64,000 nucleotides of DNA from Marsupella aquatica (Eukaryota > Marchantiophyta): assembly GCA_973895155.1 (NCBI GenBank), contig OZ316892.1, positions 17,050,001 to 17,114,000 on the forward strand, read 5' to 3'. Shown here one piece after another: positions 45,321 to 55,588 of this stretch. The number at the start of each line of letters is the position of its first letter. The first letter of the stretch is position 1. The notes under the pieces were generated by a model. The model was not told the origin of the DNA. It made no database searches and was given only the letters and a program-made list of their open reading frames with translations. A program made the translations under genes and the position numbers.

Positions 45321-46181
45321 TCACAATATGTCATCATCATCGAGTAAATCTACCTCATGCGAGCTTGATGCCGTGTTAGCAGAGACAATAGGGACCTTTA
45401 CTCGACAATCCCTTTTCATGTGGCCAGACTTGCCACAATTCCAACATGCAAGAGGCTTTCTCTCTTGCGATTTCCCTCTGGATTTAGATCTCCCCCGTGA
45501 TGTAGATCTAAACCTGTTCTGCCCATTCGTGCGCTGCGCTGCTCTTCCCCTATTCACATTGAGCGCAGTGCCAGAAGAAGATGTTGTCTGTGATTGACCC
45601 AGCTTCTTCTGAGCATCATCAGACAGTAATGAGCTCACCACCTCATTAAACAAAATGGACTTCAAATCTCTATACAAGAGCACCTGTTTCAAGCCTTGAT
45701 ATGACGGCGGTAAGGAGCTTAGCAGAAGCAAGGCCTTATCCTCATCTTCAACTCCTTTTCCCAAGCTTGACAGATCCAACGCTAGACTGTCAAATTCATC
45801 CAGGTGATCCTACATCTTGCTCCCTTCCTTGAGCCTGAGGCTCATCAAGAGAGACTTCTTGTACAGCCGATCTGACGCATCTTCCCGGTAGTACTTATCT
45901 CTTAGAGCCTTGAACAGTGACGCGCAATCCGCATAATCATCCAGCTCCTTGATGATGTGCAGCTTGAGATATAGCATCACTGCATTGACAACAATCACCT
46001 GCTCTTGTCTCCACTGCCTCATTGAAATCTCCTCCTCTCCATCATACTGCTCTCGCGATGAAAGCAGATGAGCTAAGCCCATGGCCCGAAGGACACCCTT
46101 CACTTGCTTCTCCCACAACAAGTAATTAGTACGACCATCGTACTTCTCCATCTCAAACTTCACTCCTCCAAATCTAGCCAT
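45321..46181 (-). pseudogene. Copia gag with CCHC zinc knuckle
   Basis: Starts MARFGGVKFEMEKYDG, a typical copia gag opening, and contains a UBN2-like gag region (LPPSYQGLKQVLL). Near the C-terminus there is an Arg/Ser-rich linker and one zinc knuckle, CWNCGKSGHMKRDC. A TAG at 45810-45812 splits the frame and a TGA ends it at 45321. Confidence 0.9.
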
Positions 46182-48125
46182 CTCCCTCTTCTTTCCCACT
46201 ACCGATAGCTCTGGTAGTAACACAGCTTCCTCCACTGCACGCCGCACTGGTGATCGTACCAGTGTCACTAGTTCTTCCTCAAACGGTAGCAGCTCCTCCT
46301 CAGACCCACCGTCTGATCATCGCGATCCTGAAGCTCCACCGACGCCAATTCTTCCAGTATCCTCCGAGTCACTCACATGAAACAATCACAAAAAATGTCT
46401 TTTTTTGAAACTTCTCATAAAACTCAAAACTCAACACCGCCGCGTAGCCCACAAAGCTAGGAGTCCAATACTGAAAGCCAAAATCAAAATCAAAATTCGA
46501 CGGAAAAGTTATTCAAATTTTGGTCAGGGTGGGTAAAACCTTGGGAAACTCCTCTATTTTGACCACCTCGGAGAATAACCAAAATACCAAGTACAACCCG
46601 TCATCGGAATCGCGGTGTGATCGGTGCATCACGTTGCTAACTCCAGTGGCAACGTCCTCGCCAAAAAAGAACCAAAAAAGTTACTGTTCGGCAGACGGAA
46701 TCTTTGTTGGACGGCCAAAAAACAACTCTCTATTTTTGGGAGACTGTTCCCCCTGTCTGAGCGGTTAAAACGGAGGGCGGCAGGTCCCGACACTAGGTTA
46801 AACAAGAGGGAGGAAAAAATTGCTATTAAAAATGCCCTAAAAGGGGGTGCAAAGTCCCTAAATCCTATAAATACATGTATAAAAAAGGCGCATCCGCGTC
46901 GCCTAGACGCGAGGCGGGCCAAGGACTATACACAAATCGGGCCATATGTTTACAAGGCGTATGGCAGGCAAAGTAACTTGGCGGCTGCGTATGGCTGGAA
47001 AAAAAAATCGGGCGTGGAGGGCAAGTCGACCCCCTGCTGTCGGCAGGGCACGCCGCTTCGCGAAGGCAGGGCCAGCCCAAAGGAGCAAAGAGCCCCGGTG
47101 AGCGCACGGAGGGGGGGGGGGCAGGGCCGGCGAGGCTCGTAAATTGGGAGGGAGGCTCCGGCAGCTCTCAAGGGTTGCAAAGGATAGGGGAGGGGCAGCC
47201 GGTCGGGGTGTCACAGGCAGCGCAAGAGCACACAAAACGCCGGCCGGCGCTGCGCAGCTTGCCGCTGCGCTTGAAATAACGGGGGGGTGGCGTATACTAG
47301 TACACAGGGCCGGGGAGAAACGGGGTGTGGGGGGGACACGGATACAAAGCTGGTATGGGGCCGGCCCTGTGTGTATACACACAGAGGGTATACACATAAG
47401 GGGTTAAGTAACGCCTATTAAAGTCCAAAAAAGACCTTAATGGAAAATGGCCAATTACACACCTTAACAACTGCCGTTTCCAACAAGAAAACTGAACGCA
47501 GCCGACGGGTATAGTTGCCGAATTGCACCGGCACAGTCTGCAGCTCCAGCAGAGTAAAAAAAATTAAAAAAATTGTCGCGTCGTCTTCACTCTGCGTCAA
47601 GTACCAATCCCGGGCTCAAAATAACCGCCTCACCGCGATCAACCTGTTGAGCCGTGGCACTTCACATTTCTTCCACCGAGTCGGACGTCACGAAGAGAAA
47701 CCCGGTTCAGACGAGAACAAGCTCCATAGCTTGTGAAAAAACTTGAATGTCTCCTTCACTCGTCATGTCGCACTTGGTAACAACTTGGCAGCAATCCAAC
47801 TACCAAAACGACCAGCTCGCTTCAACCTAAGCTATAATGTGCGATCCCTCCCGCACCGGATAGCTCACACCGTTGAAAAAGGTGAACTCTGGTCTGTCCC
47901 CCGAAAACCTGTCGAATATGAATAAAACCTGAATGACGCAAACTTCAATTCCTCCGCCACACGGATACCAATCAACGAGTTCTAACCACCGTTAGAAAGC
48001 CCTCTCACTAACCTATCCGCTTAGCCACACACATTTGAGTTTCATGCAATGAAACTCTGAATGTACCATCGACAATGAACGCTGGAAAAACCTATCACAA
48101 AAAAACCTCGTCACCTCCCAGGCAT
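46182..48125. other. Long copia leader with GC-rich island
   Basis: About 1.9 kb between the PBS and gag. Bases about 46990-47360 are much more GC-rich than the rest, with G runs at 47109-47119 and 47280-47286, and may be a captured or nested sequence. A 16-bp perfect palindrome TGTGTGTATACACACA lies at 47369-47384. No coding capacity is recognised. Confidence 0.5.
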
Positions 48126-48137
48126 GCTCTGATACCA
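48126..48137 (-). other. Primer binding site (initiator tRNA-Met type)
   Basis: Minus strand TGGTATCAGAGC, the standard plant copia primer binding site complementary to initiator methionine tRNA, 2 bases from the LTR end. Confidence 0.95.
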
Positions 48138-48139
48138 CT

Positions 48140-48483
48140 TGTTGAGCATAGATGACATTCGTAACGGCAAGCCCATGAACCATCGAACGCACAATAGTCA
48201 ACACAGAGAGATACGTGGTTCACCTCCACATGAGACTACATCCACGGGAACACACAAGAGCTTTACTGCACTCTAGGCCGACCGGCCATACCAAGCATCC
48301 ACAGCACAAGCTCTCCCTATCTCTCAACTAGCTCTGTAACAATGAGCCTAAGTTCCACTAGGGTCTGGCATCAGCCCCAGCTATATGCACAACAACACTA
48401 CCGCTAACATTAGCTAAGTCCTAACCCGAGTTAGACTAACTGTGGTTAGCTCATGAGTCACAAGACTAGAGCAATATCTAACA
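48140..48483 (-). repeat. 5' LTR of the copia element
   Basis: 344 bp, partner of 41546-41893. It differs from it by scattered substitutions and a few-base deletion near the start, so the insertion is not recent. Confidence 0.95.
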
Positions 48484-48488
48484 GGAAG

Positions 48489-49440
48489 GAGAGCGCATTC
48501 TCTCCTTCATTCTTCACATGTACTTTTCATGAGCTATGGATCTTTCAGGAGTTTCTCCATTGTGGTGTCTTGTTGGTGTAGGGGTGAATTGAGTGCTCTC
48601 ATGTTCCACATTGTTGTCTAGTCTGGAGCTGACAGTTTCTTACATGACAATCTCTCCCACGCCCATGGTTTAAATTTGGCAAGCAAATGTTTGCTTAGAT
48701 CAGGACAAGGTGATAAGTAAAAATAACAATTTTTGAAATTGTGGCCAGTGTAAAGCATCCAACTTTAAACATCTCCTGGAGACAGGTGGTGATTAGTGTA
48801 CACTCATTGTATCAGGGTAATGAACCTGCTCCCCCACTCCTCAGGATTGCTGGTGAGTAAGGGTGCACTCATCTCTACTTTTGGCAATTTTCTGCACAAT
48901 TTTGACCGCCCCTAGGAAAATTGCACTTCAATTTCTTAGGCTCCAAATGTAGCTATGTCAGCATTTTCCATTACAAACAGGGACAGTATGTTTGCCACAA
49001 TATACAAACATGACCATGTGTTTGACGCGTGGCCAGCAAAACGGCTAGACTCAGAAATTGTAAAAATGCCCTAACAACAAACCAAAACTTTAATAAAATA
49101 TCCACACGAATAAGCTGTCAAAATTTTGAGATCAAAGTGGGATCAGATGTTGATGATTAGCGGTGACAAGGTCACATTGAACAAGGTGCACATTGAACTG
49201 ATGATACTTCAAGTTTGTGAGGTGTCCTTTTCAAGTTTTCATGGTGTTGATTTTATGATACTTGGATACATCACCATACTAAGGGCCAACTTGCATGTGG
49301 GCGACTAGCCATTGGCCCTTAGAACTCCCAGAACTGAAGGGAAAAGCAGATCTTACTTTTCCACAATATTGAGCTTTTTGGCAAAAATGTTTTCCATTAT
49401 GAATAAGGTAGTCCATGACTTTTTCTGGCAACCTTAACTA
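48489..49440. other. Intergenic, no gene recognised
   Basis: AT-rich host-like sequence between the copia element and the retropseudogene insertion. Nothing supported. Confidence 0.5.
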
Positions 49441-49797
49441 CTAAGTTATATAGTGTTGGTGGGGATGGGTGCTACGCTGCTCGACCGAGTGGCGGTGGAG
49501 AAGGGTGCAATAGTGGCTGCCAGGGCGTTAGTGACTCAGAACACTCGTGTGCCAGCTGGGCAGATTTGGGCCGGCAGTCCAGCTAATTTATGAGGAATCT
49601 CACAGTTGATATATATATCATATATATATCAAACTGCCAAAGAGCAGGAGGCGCAGAACCGGGAGACAGGAACCCACAGGCCAAAAAACCCAATCAAGGG
49701 AAAACAAGAAAAAAGGCCAAAAGGCCAAAGAGCAAAAACAAAAAAGACCAGGCACAAGCCCAACCCAAGGAGAACAAAGGACACATAAACCTAAAGG

Positions 49798-52700
49798 CTA
49801 CCCAACGGCACAGTGAAGGGCCTGATAAAGCTCCGTCGTGAACTGCATAGGGGGGTCAAGCAATGGAATCCGACTAGATGCCCGGACTCCAACCGCCTCG
49901 CCTCTACAAAGGATAGTGAAGGCCTGTGCACGCTGAAGCGCAATGGACACCCTCTGTCTAAAAAAGGATGTGATAACAGAGACTGGTGGATAAGGCCGCC
50001 GCTCGATATAATGAACCGCACAGGAGCGCAAGAACTGGTCAAAAGTCGGGTGCAGCGCTCCAAAGACCTCCACGGCAAACGGGTAGAAAAGGTCCCCTGG
50101 GTAACGCATAGCATAAGCCTCCTTCTTGAGGCGAGCAGCCCTCATGGCAGCATGACCTGGGATGTGGGCAGCGGACGCCAAATTGGCTCCACTAGTGGGG
50201 TCAGCAACAACCACATCCCCAAGGGCACGAACACCAGCGCGAGAGAAAACCAAATCGGCCCGACGCCTGTACGGTACTCCATCCCGGGGTGGTAACACAT
50301 GTCGTTGCTCCATCATAACATGATACCCGGAATCACGAGCGATGGCGGCTACCACATCCCGGATGTCATCGTGTGTCGCCGTCCGCTCACTACCATGACC
50401 ACATCGTAGGATATGGATTCCCCCCTATCCAAGGGCGCTCCACAAACACATGTGGGTTGCCCAAGGAGGCATGGGTGGGGAAGACCAAGACAGAGGTGCA
50501 TGGAAGTGGGGAAGACAAAAGAACTCATACGAAAGGGGGCCCACAATGGGCTCACAGATAACCAAGCCCCCGAACCAACGCCCAAACCGGATAAAAGACG
50601 CGCTCGAACCAAGTCAGAGGGTGCATCGGAAAGCATGCTAGAAAGGGTGAATCGGTGCATGCGATCAGAGATCACCTGTTGAACTCGGTCGGGACTGTCC
50701 AAAATAACTCCCTCAAAAGCAGGGACCACGCTCTGCACATCCTCCGGTAATAAGGACCGGGCATGACGAAGCTGGATCTGAAAAGGGAGAGCTCCGTTCT
50801 CCACTCCCATGACCGAGTCAGAGAGGATAGGCCGAAGGTCCACAATGAAACGTGACGCCAAGGCGGGGGCCACCTGCGCCCAGCTGCCAAGAAACGCACA
50901 AGGAGCAGCAACCACAGCCGAGGACACCCCCAAACCACCTCCCGATGGGGGCAGAGACGCCTGCCTAGCCGCAAAAGAACCATCCTCTCCATCAAGGGCT
51001 CCAGGACCGATGAGGTGACCAAAGACCCGCATCACGGTGGTGTCAAAGGAAGAGAGCAAGGACAAAAACGTTGGGGTGGGGGGGACCGTCCGCAGAAGGT
51101 AAGATGGTCGGCGAACAAAACACAAAACCAGAATCAAGAAGGCAATCTGGACATCCCCCAAAGCCACCAGCTGGTCAAGGTGCGCAACATCCTGGTCCAA
51201 GGCAGACTGTAGAAACTCCTGCTCAAAGGCCGTCCCCCCAAACGGCACCCCAAGGACCCGAATGCCATCATGTCTAATGGGGATATCAAGAGGGGGGAGA
51301 ATGAGTCCGGGAGAGGAAGACGGGACCAGACCCCACACTTCCTAGGCTGTACTGACAAACCAATAATGGCAAGCTGCTGAACAAAATGGATATAGGCCTC
51401 TCCAAGAAGCAAGGCAGGAGCAACGATGTGAGTGTCGTCAGCAACAGAGGGGAACAGGCTACCTGGAAAAGCACCGGAAGATGCCCGGATGGCCCGAAGA
51501 TGAGCCAAGGCAAACAACGTACCACCAAGGGGATCCCCCTGTCGGGTGCCGGACTCTGACATAATGGTGGAGTATGTCCCAGGCGCCAGATGGTCAGAGT
51601 AGACCAAGGGGGCAGGGGTCCCATAAAAAGCCCGAGCAAAAGGGATGAGAGATGCAATGTCCCCCCCAGCATCCCGAAGCTCCTCGAAAATCACACGACG
51701 GGAGACAGAGTTGAAGGCATTGGCAACATCCACTTGAATGACCCCCCAATCAGGGTGGAGGTCCAAAATGGCACGCAAGCCATGTACCACGCTCTCACAA
51801 CCGCCCGGGGTGGCCACGCCGAACTGGTGGGGGAAGAAGTGTGAAGCAAACGGTGCCCTCATCTGTAAACAAATGTAGCGGCTAACCAGACGATACAGGA
51901 CCTCCCCAATGGCCAGGGGTCAAACACCACCCGTCTCCTTGGCCAAAGCCATGAGCCGACACGCCCCCAAGAGCCGAGCGACAACAGGCGGAATGCGGCC
52001 ACCTGCAACATGAGCACACACCTGGAACAACTCCTGGAAACCCGACGCCGAGTCATCAGGGGAGAAGCAGTCCCTGAGGTGCTCGAACCTCATCCCAGAG
52101 ATGCCCCCAGCGGAAAGACGGGGCAAATGAAGGAAGACAGAGGAAAAAATCTCGTGAGAAAGGGAGAACTCAACCTCCGGAGAGAAGCTCCCAATGAAAC
52201 CTGGAACCGCGCAAGAAGCCGAGGGATGAAGGGACCAAAGGGCCGCAACCGTCTCGACCGAAGGAGGAGAGGGGGAAAGGGGAACCAAGGAACGTGCGGC
52301 CCGAGAAAACTCCCCCTCCTGTCCCAACAAAAGGCAACGGCGAAGGCGGCGCTGGACAGGAGGGACCAGAGGTTCCTCCTCAAACTCAGAGGCCCTAGAG
52401 GCCAACGCAAGAAGCCGGTGATAGAACTCCTCCTAAAGCAAAATCCAGTCCCCCGACAAAAACCGTTGCAACCTGGCAATGGTCTCCCTATGCCCGGCCG
52501 GGCCCCCACGAGGAGGGAGGGTCAACACCCAATGAGGAAGCAAGAGGAGTAGGGACCAGGCACCAACATCAGTGGGGTCACGCGCCAGCCGGTCAAAAGG
52601 AAGACGAAAGGCCTGCCGAAGCAGGGGCCGCAAGGGCACAGGAATCCGGGTATACAATCGAGGATGCCGAAAACCGGGGTAAAGAGCCGCAAGGACATCC

Positions 52701-52960
52701 AGGTGGGCTAGCCAATCCCAGGAAGAAGGGGGGGCCAGACGGGGGAGGGGGAAGGGGGGCAGGGGGAAGCATAGAGGAGGAGGAAGCACGAAGAGCGGGA
52801 CATGAGCGACAATGGCGAGTCAGACCAGATGGTTGGTACCAACTGTGACAAGCATCACACTGGACACGGGAATCAGAAGGAGAAGTGGGGGGGAAGAGGG
52901 GCGGATCCGGCGAGCCGAACGAGGGGTGGAAGATGGAGAAGCCATAGGGACAAGAGAGGT
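49798..52960 (-). pseudogene. Non-LTR ORF: zinc finger, RT, restriction-like endonuclease
   Basis: Frame pieces on the minus strand run from about 52960 to 49798. Near 52870-52800 CDACHSWYQPSGLTRHCRSC is a zinc-finger-like motif. RT blocks: GISGMRFEHLRD; a TGA at 51920 within the block GGV-stop-PLAIGEV; QVDVANAFNSVSR; SESGTRQGDPLGG; and SVADDTHIV, the YADD-type catalytic site. The thumb region is in another frame after a shift near 51335. The C-terminal part has CVCGAPLDRGES, a shift near 50352, then the endonuclease RRADLVFSRAGVRALGDVVVA followed by ADPTS and KKEAYAMRYP, matching the PD-(D/E)XK-like order. At least three frameshifts and one stop are present, so it is inactive. The start codon is uncertain. 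Confidence 0.85.
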
Positions 52961-53809
52961 AGGCGGTGAACTGGGATAGGAGAGGGGTTCCATGGGAAAA
53001 AGCTGGGAAAAAGCTGAGATAAAGGGTGGGGGCAAAGGAAACGAAAATAAATGAACGGAACAATGAGAAAAGAGTACAAGAACAACACCGGAAAGCTCGA
53101 GCAAAACAAAAACATAAACGAAGGAACAAGGGATGGATGTCCAAGGCAAAGAACCTCAACCCGGTAGTGGCAAGCCGTGAAGAACACAGAAACCTGGTAA
53201 CCCGAAGGAACGCCTCCAATGACTGAACGAAAAAACCCCGCAGGCACGGCGCAGAGTGCGAACGGGTACCGCCTATGGTGGGGGCCCAGCCCCACCAACC
53301 AAACCAGGTCTGGGGCCGCCAAGCACAAATCCGCCAAGGAAAACCGGGCCGCCAAGAAACCCAACCCAACTGGGGCCGCCAAGAAACCAAAACACAACCC
53401 GGGGGGGGGGGGGGAGGGGGCAACCTTCCCAGGTCAAGGGCCGTCAAACCCGGGCGCAGGGCTACTCGTCCTGGGCCCAGGGCCACCCTTCCCGGGCGCA
53501 GGGCTGAGCCGGGAGCGTCAGCCCAGGCTGACGACCTCCGCTCCAGGGGGCCGGGGGACCCTCATTATTACCCCCACGCCTCCACCTCCGCACCGCCGCT
53601 CCGCACCTCCGCTGCTGCTCCTGCCCTCCGCTGCTGCACCTCCGCACCTCCGCACCTCCACGATATCTATTCTTCTTTCCAGCACATTTCTTCTCCTTCT
53701 TTGTGTGCCTGATCGTTCTCCACATTTTCGCTGCTGTTGTGTATGTTTGATAGGCTAAACGTCTCGCGCACATGAGCAGACACATCAACCAAAAACATCA
53801 ACCAAAAAC
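52961..53809 (-). other. 5' region of the non-LTR element
   Basis: GC-rich leader with a G14-like tract at 53401-53414 and a CTCCG-rich stretch at 53580-53670. Open frames here on both strands are low-complexity. It starts with the duplicated GTTTTTGGTTGAT motif. Confidence 0.5.
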
Positions 53810-54520
53810 GTTGAGGAGAAGTCATTCCTCGTCAAATCGGCTGACAATTATGCATCTCTCGGAGCCTGCTGAGGAGAATGCTAAGAGTATGTTTTGCGGA
53901 TGTTGAGGGTGATAAGGAGTACAGGAAGAAGCTAGCTCAGCAAAGTGATGATTATGATTCTCATCTTGGGATTGTACGGGAAACTCGGCCTCCCTCTTTG
54001 GCGGAGTCAGCTGCCGCTGCCAAAGGGGGTCAGTGAGTGAAACCTCTTCGCTTCCCTTATCCAATTTGAATTGTTTGTTGCATTGCTGTGCAGTCGGGAG
54101 AAAAAATTGTGCTTTTGACAAAAAGCTTGTTCCTGAGGCGAGAAGAGGGCATTTCAGAGAATTGGCTTTCTGCTAATGGACAGGTATCGCAAGCAGGAGA
54201 GGTTAGGTTTTTTATCCGACTCGCTCCTGCTGTAATATCTGGATAAGAATCTTCTATAATGGGCATGGCAACCTTGAGCATCATCATCAGCATCCCGTAA
54301 TGAGCATATGAAAGATTTGTGACTCCGGTGCAGAATCATGCAGTTTCATCTCACAAAGTGACTTGCTGCGAGTAGGTTGTAGGGTTGGTGTGGTGACAGA
54401 CATTACTGTGAAAATTCATTCGAGGTCACGCTAGGAATGGGTCTTGTGTGGCCTGCGTGAAGTAATAAAGCATTGAGGACCTTTTTAGTGATAAAAAAAA
54501 AAAACCTAAGTTATATAGTG

Positions 54521-55588
54521 CATCTCAAAGCTTCAAAATTACCCAAGATATCTTTTGGCCATAAACAAATGCTCACAACTTTTTCACAGGTAGCTGTAAA
54601 AAAAATTTATTGCTTTTGTTTTTTACTAGTCTCTACATTGACTAATGGTCATATCATACCACCAATCTTTATGGCAACAAGTTTTGGACTATAAATTGGC
54701 AGTTCCATAACTTCAACTACGGAGTTAAGGTCCATCAAATTCATAACCTTAATTACCGAGTTAAGGTCCATCACATTCTTAGCTTTGAGACCCATTTAGT
54801 AAGTAAAGTTCATTAAATTTTTGAGGGTTTGAGACCCCTACTAGGGCTTCTCAAAGCCCGGCCTTAACAAGATAATAAGGCCTTCCCGTAACTCAAGTAT
54901 TGTGGGAACTCCGGTAAAAGTTATGGGAGTCAATCTTCGGCTGCCGTAAGGAAAGCCTATGGGCTTGAGAAATAATTCATAACTTTCCCGCAACTTTAAG
55001 CAGAAATGCGGAATTCCAAGACTCTGGAACTCCAAAAAGCCACGCGATTGAAGGTACGTGGGTTTTGCGCCTGACGTGGTGATGGTTATTGCATTTGAGG
55101 TGATGGTTGATAGAGAACTAACAAAAAATGATATATACTATGAGACAAAGATAAGACAGGAACTCCTTTTTTATAAGGAGAGTCAATGCTACCTCACAGT
55201 TGTTAAATTTCTTAACTAAGCCCCATAACCATAGTTATCCCGCTTTTGAGTTATCCCACTTTTGAGACACCCTACTACTACTACTGTGTACAACGCTTGC
55301 GTGAGACTCTTTCTTGTACGGTGGCCGCAAGGCGTGATGTTGAGACAGCCTCGCCATCCTCTGTCCCATCAGAACCCACTACAGGAGCAGTTCTGGTACA
55401 GAACAGGGAGCTTCACAAGAAGGGGGCCTCGCCGGAGCAATTGTAACATGCGACGCGATTTGGTGCGTCATCAGAGGGCCAAGAGGAAAGGATTCGACGA
55501 ACTGTGGCATGAGACCGAGTATAGAAACCGAAAGCAGTGCCGTCGTTTAGTTAGAAATCGCGAGCTTGTTGTTACTTAGATTGCTGCG
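54521..55588. other. Intergenic; short tandem motif, possible KRR1 promoter side
   Basis: A repeated phrase 'gagttaaggtccatca(a/c)attc' occurs near 54722 and 54761, part of a two-copy repeat of about 39 bp. A weak open frame at 55246-55446 has no recognised domain. The last few hundred bases are probably promoter and leader of the KRR1-like gene at 55589. Confidence 0.4.

Larger units (their letters stand above)
41546..48483 (-). mobile_element. Ty1/copia LTR retrotransposon, decayed
   Basis: 6.9 kb on the minus strand. The LTRs (348 and 344 bp) begin TGTTAGATATTG and end ...ATGCTCAACA on the coding strand. The PBS TGGTATCAGAGC follows the 5' LTR (at 48140-48483) by 2 bases, and a purine tract AAGGGGGAG precedes the 3' LTR. 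Flanking pentamers GGAGG (41541-41545) and GGAAG (48484-48488) look like a target duplication with one change. Domain order is gag, protease, integrase, RT, RNase H, which defines copia. At least nine in-frame stops and one frameshift make it inactive. The leader between PBS and gag (about 1.9 kb) is unusually long. Confidence 0.95.
49610..53809 (-). mobile_element. Non-LTR retrotransposon with restriction-like endonuclease
   Basis: A 4.2-kb minus-strand insertion inside the gamma-CA pseudogene. GTTGA flanks it (49605-49609 and 53810-53814), consistent with a 5-bp target duplication. The 5' end (53809) starts with two copies of GTTTTTGGTTGAT; the 3' end (49610-49632) is a TATATATATC-type microsatellite tail instead of poly(A). 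The ORF order is an N-terminal Cys/His zinc finger, RT, and a C-terminal restriction-like endonuclease. This is the layout of early-branching non-LTR clades such as R2/NeSL/Hero-type elements. The exact clade cannot be set without a tree. It is nearly full length but mutated. Confidence 0.85.
49456..54505 (+). pseudogene. Processed gamma-carbonic-anhydrase pseudogene
   Basis: 5' part 49456-49609 reads GMGATLLDRVAVEKGAIVAA, then NTRVPAGQIWAGSPAN. The 3' part from 53815 reads EEKSFLVKSADNYASL and then DKEYRKKLAQQSDDYDSHLG followed by IVRETRP. These match, in order, the hexapeptide-repeat end and C-terminal helix of plant mitochondrial gamma-carbonic anhydrases, a complex I subunit family. The copy lacks introns, is 5'-truncated and ends in a 3' UTR with AATAAA (54463-54468) and a tract of about 12 A (54493-54504). 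CTAAGTTATATAGTG flanks it at 49441-49455 and 54506-54520, a 15-bp target duplication. Frameshifts near 49588 and 53870 disable it. A 4.2-kb non-LTR element interrupts it at 49610-53809. Confidence 0.85.

Noticed and set aside
46624-47407. ORFs of 60-172 residues in the copia leader
   Set aside because: Several overlapping frames on both strands in a GC-rich island with no recognisable motif. Treated as compositional artefacts.
52010-53758. Long plus-strand ORFs rich in Arg/Gly/Pro
   Set aside because: Shadows of the GC-rich non-LTR element. The minus strand has clear RT and endonuclease motifs.
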